Shown: piece by piece, positions 1-6,585 of the stretch | How the letters are laid out: each line of letters begins with the position of its first letter | Position numbering within the stretch: position 1 is the first letter of the stretch | Assembly: GCF_900109035.1 (NCBI RefSeq) | Contig: NZ_FNYD01000003.1 | Location: forward strand, 124,001 to 188,000 | DNA from: Cribrihabitans marinus | Lineage (GTDB): Bacteria; Pseudomonadota; Alphaproteobacteria; Rhodobacterales; Rhodobacteraceae | Direction: 5' to 3' | DNA length: 64,000 nucleotides | Translations under genes and position numbers: made by a program | Notes under the pieces: model-generated | Told to the model about the DNA's origin: nothing | Seen by the model: the letters and a program-made list of their open reading frames with translations, nothing else | Databases searched by the model: none

Positions 1-260
1 GGCGCGAGGCGGCCGCACTGATCGCCGCCGGCGCCATCGACGGGCTGTCCATCGGATACCGGACACGCAAGGCCGGCAAGGATGACAAGGGCCGCAGGCT
101 CTTGACCGAACTGGAGCTTTGGGAGGTGTCGCTGGTGACGTTCCCGATGCTGCCCAGTGCGCGGGTGGCGGCAAAGGGCTGTGAGCCCGAGACCGACGAC
201 ACCTGGCGCAGCATTGCCGAGGTGCTGAACGGGGCCCGGCAGGAATTGGCGCGGCGATAG
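1..260 (+). CDS. GTA prohead protease, HK97 type (3' part only)
   Basis: This is the C-terminal 85 residues of an HK97-family (U35) prohead protease, which cleaves the capsid scaffold domain during head maturation; the start lies upstream of the window. The reading frame opens at position 3 and ends with TAG at 258-260. Visible motifs are DGLSIGYR followed by a basic loop and LLTELELWEVSLVTFPM, the typical end of the protease fold; the catalytic His and Ser lie at or before the left edge. It sits 36 nt before the capsid gene, as orfg4 sits before orfg5 in the Rhodobacter capsulatus GTA. The family call is secure. The GTA rather than prophage reading rests on the whole downstream gene order. 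Confidence 0.9.
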   Translation, partial: REAAALIAAGAIDGLSIGYRTRKAGKDDKGRRLLTELELWEVSLVTFPMLPSARVAAKGCEPETDDTWRSIAEVLNGARQELARR

Positions 261-296
261 CCCGCCGGAACACCGTCCAGGGAAAGGGATGTGCAG

Positions 297-1475
297 ATGA
301 GCAAGACCGAGCAGGCGGCCTTGGCCGGCGAGGATATGTCCCCGGTTCAGGAGGCGAAGCAGGCGATCAGCCGGTTCGTCAATGAATTCAAGGGGTTTCA
401 AGGTGAAATCCAAAGCAGACTTCAACAAACGGAAGAGCGAGTGACCATGCTGGATCGAAAAACTCAAACCGCGGCGCGGCCGCACCTGGCCGCCGCGACC
501 GATACCGGCGCGCCGCATCAGAAGGCGTTCAACGCCTATCTGCGCTCGGGCGACGATGACGGTCTGCGCGGCCTGGAACTGGAGGGCAAGTCGCTGTCCT
601 CGGCGGTGAACAGCGATGGCGGCTATCTGGTCGATCCGCAGACCGCCGACACGGTCAAGTCGGTGCTGAAATCCACCGCGTCGATCCGGTCGATTGCCAG
701 CGTCGCCAATGTCGAGGCCAACTCCTTCGACGTTCTGATCGACCATACGGATGTGGGCGCCGGCTGGGCCGATGAAACCAGCCCCGCCGCCGAGACCGGG
801 ACGCCGTCGATCGACCGCATCTCGATCCCGCTGCACGAGTTGAGCGCGCTGCCCAAGGCGAGCCAGCGCCTGCTGGATGACAGCGCCTTCGATATCGAGG
901 GCTGGCTGGCCGGGCGCATCGCGGACAAGTTCGCGCGGGCTGAGGCCGACGCCTTCATCAATGGCGATGGCGTCAACAAGCCGCGCGGGTTCCTGACCCA
1001 TGCCACGGTGGACAACGATGTCTGGAACTGGGGCAATCTGGGCTATGTCCCGACCGGAATCTCCGGCGGTGTCGATGCCGATGCCATCGTCGACATGGTT
1101 TATGCGCTGGGCGCGCAGTACCGCGCCAACGGCACATTCGTGATGAACTCGAAGACCGCGGGACACGTGCGCAAGCTGAAGGATGCCGATGGCCGCTTCC
1201 TGTGGTCCGATGGTCTGGCCGCCGGCGAGCCGGCGCGGCTGATGGGCTATCCGGTGGTGATCGCCGAGGACATGCCGGATGCCAGCGACGGCAGTTTCTC
1301 GATCGCGTTCGGGGATTTCCGCGCGGGATACACCATTGCGGAGCGGCCCGACCTGCGCGTTCTGCGCGACCCGTTCAGCGCCAAGCCGCATGTCCTGTTC
1401 TATGCCACCAAGCGCGTCGGCGGCGACGTGAGCGACTTCGCCGCGATCAAGCTGTTGAAATTCGGCACCGCCTAG
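297..1475 (+). CDS. GTA major capsid protein (orfg5-type, HK97 fold)
   Basis: This 392-residue major capsid protein forms the GTA head. Residues about 17-55 are a charged coiled coil with LQQTEERVTMLDRKT, equivalent to the scaffold region removed by the protease. The HK97-fold body follows from about residue 90 (GGYLVDP, SIASVANVEANSF, then FINGDG and GFLTHA). I prefer ATG 297 to the in-frame GTG at 291 because the purine run GGAAAGGGA at 281-289 lies at a usable distance only from 297. A short gap separates it from the protease gene, and a 172-nt gap with a strong hairpin follows it. In Rhodobacter GTA the homologue is the most abundant structural protein. The call is secure. Confidence 0.95.
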   Translation: MSKTEQAALAGEDMSPVQEAKQAISRFVNEFKGFQGEIQSRLQQTEERVTMLDRKTQTAARPHLAAATDTGAPHQKAFNAYLRSGDDDGLRGLELEGKSLSSAVNSDGGYLVDPQTADTVKSVLKSTASIRSIASVANVEANSFDVLIDHTDVGAGWADETSPAAETGTPSIDRISIPLHELSALPKASQRLLDDSAFDIEGWLAGRIADKFARAEADAFINGDGVNKPRGFLTHATVDNDVWNWGNLGYVPTGISGGVDADAIVDMVYALGAQYRANGTFVMNSKTAGHVRKLKDADGRFLWSDGLAAGEPARLMGYPVVIAEDMPDASDGSFSIAFGDFRAGYTIAERPDLRVLRDPFSAKPHVLFYATKRVGGDVSDFAAIKLLKFGTA

Positions 1476-1487
1476 GCGGGCCGGGCA

Positions 1488-1507
1488 GGGGCCGGGAAAC
1501 CGGCCCC
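1488..1507 (+). other. Perfect hairpin with GAAA tetraloop after the capsid gene
   Basis: GGGGCCGG (1488-1495) and CCGGCCCC (1500-1507) form an uninterrupted 8-bp stem closed by GAAA, a GNRA-type loop. It starts 13 nt after the capsid stop. No U-tract follows, so it is not a classic terminator. It may protect the 3' end of capsid mRNA or lower readthrough into the tail genes; that role is inference. Confidence 0.6.
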
Positions 1508-1647
1508 GGGTGCGGGCGCGTGTCGGGGTTCGGCCCCGCGTTGTCTAGCTGCTCCCCTCCGTCCGAGCAACGTGGGGTCCGGCAGGCGTCCGCAGTCAAG
1601 CAGAACAACAGGCGGCCCGGAGGGGCGCGCGCTTGCGGAGTGATTGG

Positions 1648-2247
1648 ATGATGTTGATCGAAGAGACCACCGTACCCGATGCGGCGCTGCCGGTGGCCGA
1701 GTTCAAGGCGCATTTGCGGCTGGGATCGGGATTCGCCGAGGATGACGTGCAGGACGAGGTGCTGCGGGGCTTCCTGCGGGCGGCCATCGCGGCCATCGAG
1801 GCGCGCACCGGCAAGGTTCTGATCGAACGGGAGTTCTCCTGGACCCTGACCGGTTGGCGGGATCGTGCGGGCGTGCTGCTGCCGGTGGTGCCGGTTCGGT
1901 CTGTGGCAGGGATGGTTCTGGTGGATGCCCTGGGTGCCGAGACCGCTGTGGCGGCGTCTGCCTATCGGCTGGAGAAGGATAGCCAGCGGCCGCGCCTGCG
2001 CCCGACCGGTGCGCTGCTGCCGTCGGTGCCCCTGGGCGGCGAACTGCGCATCGGGCTGGTGGCCGGGATGGCGCCGGATTGGGGCGCATTGCCCGCCGAT
2101 CTTGGCCAGGCTGTGCTGCTGCTGGCGGCGCATTACTACGAGTACCGGGCAGAGACGGCGCTGGGCGATGGCTGCATGCCGTTCGGTGTCACCAGCCTGA
2201 TCCAGCGCTATCGGGTGCTGCGGTTTGGTCTGGGAGCGGCGCGATGA
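1648..2247 (+). CDS. GTA head-tail connector/adaptor (orfg6-type)
   Basis: This 199-residue protein belongs to the phage gp6-like (phiE125 gp8) connector group that sits below the portal and joins head to tail. Characteristic segments are VAEFKAHLRLG near residue 20, AAIAAIEARTGKVLIER and a C-terminal VLLLAAHYYEYRAE helix. A TTG at 1633 is in frame, but GGAG at 1637-1640 is placed 7 nt before ATG 1648, so I take 1648. Its last bases overlap the next gene by ATGA, which implies translational coupling. Position after the capsid gene matches orfg6 of Rhodobacter capsulatus. Confidence 0.87.
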   Translation: MMLIEETTVPDAALPVAEFKAHLRLGSGFAEDDVQDEVLRGFLRAAIAAIEARTGKVLIEREFSWTLTGWRDRAGVLLPVVPVRSVAGMVLVDALGAETAVAASAYRLEKDSQRPRLRPTGALLPSVPLGGELRIGLVAGMAPDWGALPADLGQAVLLLAAHYYEYRAETALGDGCMPFGVTSLIQRYRVLRFGLGAAR

Positions 2248-2585
2248 AGGCGCCGCATCTCAACCGCCGGCTGGTGCTGGAGGCCCCGACGCGGGTGCCG
2301 GATGGCGCGGGTGGCTATGTCGAAAGCTGGGCGCCCCTGGGCACGGTCTGGACCCACGTGAGTGTCCGCGGCAGCGGCGGTGAACGGGCGGAGGCCGGGA
2401 TGCCGGTATCGCGCACGCGCTTCCGGATCGTGCTGCGCGGTGCGCCGGTGGGCTCGTCCATGCGGCCTGCGCCGGATCAACGTCTCACAGGAGACGGGCG
2501 GATCTATGTCATCCGGGCGGTGGCCGAGCACGACCCGGCGGGCCGCTACCTGACCTGTTTCGCGGACGAGGAGGTGGCGGCATGA
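2244..2585 (+). CDS. GTA head-tail joining protein / stopper (orfg7-type)
   Basis: This 113-residue protein resembles the Phage_H_T_join (SPP1 gp16-like) family, the stopper ring that closes the filled head. Family features are the N-terminal NRRLVLEAPTRVPDGAGGY strand-turn, a central TRFRIVLRG strand and the C-terminal YVIRAVAEHDPAGRYLTCFADEE. It starts inside the ATGA overlap at 2244 and ends in another ATGA overlap with the next gene, so translation of the three head-tail genes is probably coupled. Length is normal for the family. Assignment rests on sequence character and on its place in the GTA order. Confidence 0.85.
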   Translation: MKAPHLNRRLVLEAPTRVPDGAGGYVESWAPLGTVWTHVSVRGSGGERAEAGMPVSRTRFRIVLRGAPVGSSMRPAPDQRLTGDGRIYVIRAVAEHDPAGRYLTCFADEEVAA

Positions 2586-2995
2586 GTTATGGCGTTTCGG
2601 CGGCGCTGCAGGCGGCGGTCTATCAGCATCTCATGGCGGATGCGGGCGTCGGCGATCAGGTCGGCGGTGCGATCTATGACGCGCTGCCGCCGGGCGAATT
2701 GCCGGCGACCTATGTGACGCTCGGTCCCGAGGAGGTGCGCGATGCGTCGGATGGCACCGGCGCCGCGGCGTGGCACCGGTTCACGGTGTCCGTGGTCACG
2801 GACGCGGCCGGGTTCGGCGCGGCCAAGACCCTGGCTGGCGCCATCTGCGATGCGCTGGAGGACGCGCCACTCGGCCTGAGCCGCGGGCGCCTCGTGGGGC
2901 TGCGGTTCGAACGCGCCTCGGCCCGGCGGACAGGGGCGGCGCGGCGGTTGCGGCGCATCGACCTGCGGTTTCGTGCCCGCGTGGAAGACAACTGA
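2582..2995 (+). CDS. GTA tail terminator, DUF3168 (orfg8-type)
   Basis: This 137-residue protein is of the DUF3168 / phage tail completion type, which caps the tail tube at the head-proximal end. The family look is clear: an N-terminal LQAAVYQHLMAD helix, then VGGAIYDALPPG, a YVTLGPEE strand and a WHRFTVSVVTDAAGFG strand-loop. It overlaps the stopper gene by ATGA at 2582. A short 21-nt gap with a good ribosome site separates it from the tail tube gene. In the Rhodobacter GTA structure the orfg8 product holds this position. The biochemical role here is inferred from that homology. Confidence 0.85.
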   Translation: MSYGVSAALQAAVYQHLMADAGVGDQVGGAIYDALPPGELPATYVTLGPEEVRDASDGTGAAAWHRFTVSVVTDAAGFGAAKTLAGAICDALEDAPLGLSRGRLVGLRFERASARRTGAARRLRRIDLRFRARVEDN

Positions 2996-3016
2996 TCAAA
3001 TCCTAGGAGAGAGCAT

Positions 3017-3430
3017 ATGGGTGCCCAGAACGGAAAGGACCTGCTGGTCAAGGTCGACATGAATGGCGGCGGTCTGTTCGAGACCGTCGCGGGGCTGCGC
3101 GCGACGCGCGTGAGCTTCAACGCCGAGACCGTCGATGTCACCAGCCTGGAGAGCCAGGGCGGCTGGCGCGAGCTGCTGTCGGGGGCGGGTGTGAAATCGG
3201 CGGCGATCTCCGGCTCGGGCGTGTTCAAGGACGCCAATACCGACGAGCGGGCGCGGCAGCTGTTCTTTGACGGCGAGATGCCGGACTTTCAGGTCATCAT
3301 CCCCGATTTCGGCGTGGTCGAGGGGCCGTTCCAGGTCACGGCGATCGAATATGCCGGCAGCCACAATGGCGAGGCGACCTATGAGATGTCGCTGGCCAGT
3401 GCCGGCGCGCTGACCTTCACGGCGCTTTGA
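3017..3430 (+). CDS. GTA major tail (tube) protein (orfg9-type)
   Basis: This 137-residue major tail protein of the phage TP901-1-like family polymerises into the tail tube. It begins GAQNGKDLLVKVD and carries GLRATRVSFNAETVDVTSLES and the GVFKDANTDE loop, all typical of the GTA tube subunit. AGGAGAGAG at 3005-3013 is a strong ribosome site before ATG 3017, in keeping with a protein needed in many copies. It ends 3 nt before the chaperone gene. Tail tube identity is secure from motif and place. Confidence 0.92.
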   Translation: MGAQNGKDLLVKVDMNGGGLFETVAGLRATRVSFNAETVDVTSLESQGGWRELLSGAGVKSAAISGSGVFKDANTDERARQLFFDGEMPDFQVIIPDFGVVEGPFQVTAIEYAGSHNGEATYEMSLASAGALTFTAL

Positions 3431-3433
3431 GCC

Positions 3434-3754
3434 ATGGCCAATCCGTGGACGGGTGAGGTGGCGCTGGTCATCGACGGGCGGCGGCGGGTGATGAAGCTGA
3501 CGCTGGGCGCGCTGGCCGAGCTGGAGACGGCGCTGGAGAGCGGTTCCCTGGTCGAGTTGGTGCAGCGCTTCGAGGGCGGCGGGTTTTCCAGCCGCGATGT
3601 GCTGGCGCTGTTGCTGGCCGGGCTGCGCGGCGGTGGCGAGGAGGTGAGCCGCGAGGCGCTGATGACGGCCGAGATCGCGGGCGGCCCGGTGGCTGCGGCG
3701 CGGGCGGCGGCGGAACTGCTGGCGCGCGCCTTCACGGTGCCGGGCGCGGCATGA
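3434..3754 (+). CDS. GTA gp10-type tail assembly protein
   Basis: This 106-residue protein of the GTA gp10 family is thought to act as the first of two tail assembly chaperones. It begins MANPWTGEVALVIDG, then LTLGALAELE and an alanine-rich helical C-terminus (AAARAAAELLARAF). It starts 3 nt after the tail tube stop, and its own stop overlaps the next start by ATGA. In many siphophages the two chaperone genes are linked by a programmed frameshift; here they are separate reading frames with a 4-nt overlap, as in other GTA clusters. Function is inferred from family and position. Confidence 0.85.
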   Translation: MANPWTGEVALVIDGRRRVMKLTLGALAELETALESGSLVELVQRFEGGGFSSRDVLALLLAGLRGGGEEVSREALMTAEIAGGPVAAARAAAELLARAFTVPGAA

Positions 3755-3960
3755 GCGGGCTGGACTGGACCGCGCTGATGCGGGCCGGGATGCAGGGGCT
3801 GCGGCTGAGGCCCGAGGCGTTCTGGCGCCTGACTCCGGCCGAGCTGCGGCTGCTTTTGGGCCAGGGTGGAGGGTCCGCGCCGCTGAATCGCGCCGGGCTG
3901 AACGCGCTGATGTCGGCCTGGCCGGATGAGAAACGAGGAGAGAGCGATGACGGATCGTGA
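3751..3960 (+). CDS. GTA rcc01693-type small tail assembly chaperone
   Basis: This 69-residue protein matches the rcc01693-type group (Phage_TAC_6). It has LDWTALMRAGMQGLRLRPEAFW at the N-terminus (shown here only as a landmark), the TPAELRLLLG core that defines the group, and NRAGLNALMSAWPD. It starts in the ATGA overlap at 3751. Its 3' end overlaps the tape-measure start by 14 nt, and the ribosome site of the tape-measure gene lies inside this gene. It is short but normal for the family. It probably guards the tape measure during tail assembly. Confidence 0.85.
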   Translation: MSGLDWTALMRAGMQGLRLRPEAFWRLTPAELRLLLGQGGGSAPLNRAGLNALMSAWPDEKRGESDDGS

Positions 3961-4609
3961 CGGGTTTTCCGACCTTCAGGACAGCGGCGAGGCCCTGGGC
4001 GACACGCTGGGCGACGCGGCGGCCATTGCGGCGGGGTTCGATGCGCAGCTGCGCCGGGTGCGCGACAGTTTCGCGGCCGCGGGCAAGGACGTCGAAGTGC
4101 TGGACCGCGGCCTGTCCAAGGGGCTGCGGCGGGCTTTCGACGGGGTCGTTCTGGACGGCATGAAACTGTCGGACGCGCTGGAGACGGTGGCGCGGTCGAT
4201 GATCCAGACGACCTATTCCGCCGCGATAAAGCCGGTGACGGATCACGTGGGCGGGGTGCTCGCCAAGGGTGTCGGAGGTCTGTTCGAGGGGCTGTTGCCC
4301 TTTGCCGATGGCGGCAGTTTCTCGCAGGGGCGGGTGATGCCCTTCGCCAGGGGCGGCGTGGTCAGCGGGCCGGTCGCCTTTCCCATGCGCGGCGGCACCG
4401 GGCTGATGGGCGAGGCCGGGCCGGAGGCGATCATGCCGCTGGCCCGCGGACCCGATGGCAAGCTGGGCGTGCGCAATTCCGGCGGCGGCGGGCCGGTCAA
4501 CGTGGTGATGAACATCTCGACGCCGGACGTCCAGGGATTCCGCCGCAGCCAGGGGCAGATCGCCGCACAGATGAGCCGCGCCCTGGGGCGTGGCAACCGC
4601 AACCGCTGA
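3947..4609 (+). CDS. GTA tail tape measure protein (orfg11-type)
   Basis: This 220-residue tape-measure protein is far shorter than those of long-tailed phages, which fits the short GTA tail. The N-terminal half is helical and charged. From about residue 100 there is a glycine-rich region with FADGG, FARGGVVSGP, FPMRGG and the lambda-type signature GEAGPEAIMPL. ATG 3947 is preferred because ACGAGGAGAG lies just upstream; an earlier in-frame start at 3926 has no such site. It ends 10 nt before the DUF2460 gene. It sets tail length and probably helps DNA passage. Confidence 0.9.
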   Translation: MTDRDGFSDLQDSGEALGDTLGDAAAIAAGFDAQLRRVRDSFAAAGKDVEVLDRGLSKGLRRAFDGVVLDGMKLSDALETVARSMIQTTYSAAIKPVTDHVGGVLAKGVGGLFEGLLPFADGGSFSQGRVMPFARGGVVSGPVAFPMRGGTGLMGEAGPEAIMPLARGPDGKLGVRNSGGGGPVNVVMNISTPDVQGFRRSQGQIAAQMSRALGRGNRNR

Positions 4610-4619
4610 GGGGATGGCA

Positions 4620-5252
4620 ATGAATTTTCACGAGGTGAGGTTTCCCGCCAATCTGAGCTTCGGCTCGGTCGGCGGGCCCGAGCGGCGCACGGATGTGGTG
4701 ACGCTGGCCAACGGGCACGAAGAGCGCAACACGCCCTGGGCGCATTCGCGGCGCCGCTATGACGCCGGGCTGGGGCTGCGCTCGCTCGACGACATCGCGG
4801 CGCTGATCGCGTTCTTCGAGGCGCGGCGCGGGCAGATGTTCGGCTTCCGCTGGAAGGACTGGTCGGACTACAAGTCCTGCGCCGCATCGGGTGAGGTCGC
4901 GTTCGATGACCAGGTGATCGGCATGGGCGACGGGCAGGAGACCGACTTCGGTCTGGTCAAGATCTACCGTTCCGGCGACTTCAGCTATGTGCGCCCCATC
5001 GTCAAGCCGGTTGCCGGCACGGTGCGGGTCGGGGTCGAGCAGGACGCGCTGCGCGAAGGTGTGGACTATGCGCTTGACGCCGCGCGGGGGCGGGTGACCT
5101 TTGCCGACCCGCCGGCCGAGGGCATGGCGATCACGGCCGGGTTCGAGTTCGACGTGCCCGTGCGGTTCGATACCGACCGGATCCAGACCAGCGTGGCCAG
5201 TTTCCAGGCGGGCGAGGTGCCGAACGTCCCGGTGATCGAGGTGCGGGTCTGA
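4620..5252 (+). CDS. GTA distal tail protein, DUF2460 (orfg12-type)
   Basis: This 210-residue DUF2460 protein is the distal tail ring in the Rhodobacter GTA particle. Landmarks are FHEVRFP at the N-terminus, RRTDVVTL, RRYDAGLG, FFEARRGQMFGFRWKDWSDY and the C-terminal FEFDVPVRFDTDRI. ATG 4620 is chosen over ATG 4614 because GAGGGG at 4608-4613 lies 6 nt from 4620 and touches 4614. Its stop overlaps the next start by one base (TGATG). Family recognition is firm. Confidence 0.92.
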   Translation: MNFHEVRFPANLSFGSVGGPERRTDVVTLANGHEERNTPWAHSRRRYDAGLGLRSLDDIAALIAFFEARRGQMFGFRWKDWSDYKSCAASGEVAFDDQVIGMGDGQETDFGLVKIYRSGDFSYVRPIVKPVAGTVRVGVEQDALREGVDYALDAARGRVTFADPPAEGMAITAGFEFDVPVRFDTDRIQTSVASFQAGEVPNVPVIEVRV

Positions 5253-6142
5253 TGGGCGGGATGGACGCGGCGTTCCGGGCGCATGTGGAATCCGGCCTGA
5301 CGACACTGGCGCGGTGCTGGGCGGTCACCCGGACGGACGGGCGGCAATTCGGGTTCACGGATCACGACGCCGATCTGCATTTCGAGGCCATCCGGTTTCG
5401 GGCCGATAGCGGCCTGACCGCGCTGGCCCTGCAGCAAAGCACCGGTCTGTCGGTGGACAACACCGAGGCACTGGGCCTGCTGAGCGATGCCTCGGTGACG
5501 GAAGCGGATATCGAGGCGGGCCGCTTCGACGGGGCCGAGGTGCGGGCCTGGCTGGTCAACTGGGCCGACCCGGCGGTGCGCTGGCTGCAGTTCCGGGGCA
5601 CTATCGGGGAGTTGCGGCGCAAGGGTGCTGCGTTCGAGGCCGAACTGCGCGGGCTGACCGAGGTTCTGAACCGGCCGCAGGGGCGGACCTACCAGAAGCC
5701 CTGCACGGCGGTTCTGGGCGATGGGTCCTGCCGCTTTTCCCTGGACACGCCCGGCTTTTCGACCGAACGGCCGCTGGAGGTGGTCGAGGACCGGCGGATC
5801 TTTCGTTGGGCGGAGATGGACGATTTCGAACCCGGTTGGTTTCAACGCGGACGGTTGAGCGTGCTGGACGGCCCCGCTGCGGGGCTGTGGTCCTCGATCA
5901 AGCAGGACCGGATCCTGTCGGACGGGGCCCGCGAGATCGAGCTGTGGGAGCCGATCCGCGCCGAGGTGTCTGCGGGTGACATGGTGCGCCTGGAGGCCGG
6001 GTGCGACAAACGCATGGAGACCTGTCGCCTCAAGTTCAACAACCTTCTGAACTTTCAAGGGTTTCCCGACCTGCCCAGCGAGGATTGGGTGATGGCCGTT
6101 CCCCGGCGGAGTGGGGCCAACACTGGCGGGAGCCGGCGATGA
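5252..6142 (+). CDS. GTA tail hub protein, DUF2163 (orfg13-type)
   Basis: This 296-residue protein combines DUF2163 with a C-terminal phage BR0599-like region and forms the hub at the tail tip. Landmarks are TTLARCWAVTRTDG, FGFTDHDADLHF, GLSVDNTEALGLLSDASVTEADI and, near the C-terminus, LEAGCDKRMETCRLKFNNLLNFQGFP. Its four conserved cysteines (in KPCTAV, GSCRF, AGCDK and ETCRL) could hold a metal, as in related hub proteins; that is inference. It starts in the TGATG overlap at 5252 and ends in an ATGA overlap with the peptidase gene. Confidence 0.92.
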   Translation: MGGMDAAFRAHVESGLTTLARCWAVTRTDGRQFGFTDHDADLHFEAIRFRADSGLTALALQQSTGLSVDNTEALGLLSDASVTEADIEAGRFDGAEVRAWLVNWADPAVRWLQFRGTIGELRRKGAAFEAELRGLTEVLNRPQGRTYQKPCTAVLGDGSCRFSLDTPGFSTERPLEVVEDRRIFRWAEMDDFEPGWFQRGRLSVLDGPAAGLWSSIKQDRILSDGAREIELWEPIRAEVSAGDMVRLEAGCDKRMETCRLKFNNLLNFQGFPDLPSEDWVMAVPRRSGANTGGSRR

Positions 6143-6585
6143 CGGGGGCGTCGGACAGGATCGTGCGGGCCGCGCGCGGCTGGATCGGAACACCCTACCG
6201 GCACCAGGCCTCCACGCGGGGCGCAGGCTGCGATTGCCTCGGGCTGGTGCGCGGGGTCTGGCGCGAGGTGTTCGGGCGGGAGCCCGAGGCGGCGCCCGCC
6301 TATTCTATGGACTGGTCCGAGCCGCAGGGCGAAGAGCGGCTCTGGGCGGCCGCGCGCCGCCATCTGAGGGTCTGCGGCGACGCCGCGCCCGCGCCGGGCG
6401 ATGTCTTGCTGTTTCGGATGCGCGACGGGGCTGTGGCCAAGCACCTGGGCCTGCTGGCGAAGGTCGGATCGGCCCCCAGCTTCATCCATGCCTATTCCGG
6501 GCATGGCGTGGTCGAAAGCCCGCTGAGCGATCCGTGGAAACGCCGGATCGTGGCGCGGTTCCAATTTCCTTCGGAGGATACCTGA
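6139..6585 (+). CDS. GTA NlpC/P60 cell-wall peptidase (orfg14-type)
   Basis: This 148-residue NlpC/P60 cysteine peptidase probably opens peptidoglycan during DNA entry. Catalytic Cys33 lies in GCDCLGLVRGVW and the partner His102 in AKHLGLL; IGTPYRHQ and PAPGDVLLFR are further family landmarks. It starts in the ATGA overlap at 6139 and ends in a one-base overlap with the giant tail-tip gene, whose GGAGGA ribosome site lies within this gene. No signal peptide is present, as expected for a particle component released by lysis. Length is typical for GTA peptidases. Confidence 0.93.
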   Translation: MTGASDRIVRAARGWIGTPYRHQASTRGAGCDCLGLVRGVWREVFGREPEAAPAYSMDWSEPQGEERLWAAARRHLRVCGDAAPAPGDVLLFRMRDGAVAKHLGLLAKVGSAPSFIHAYSGHGVVESPLSDPWKRRIVARFQFPSEDT

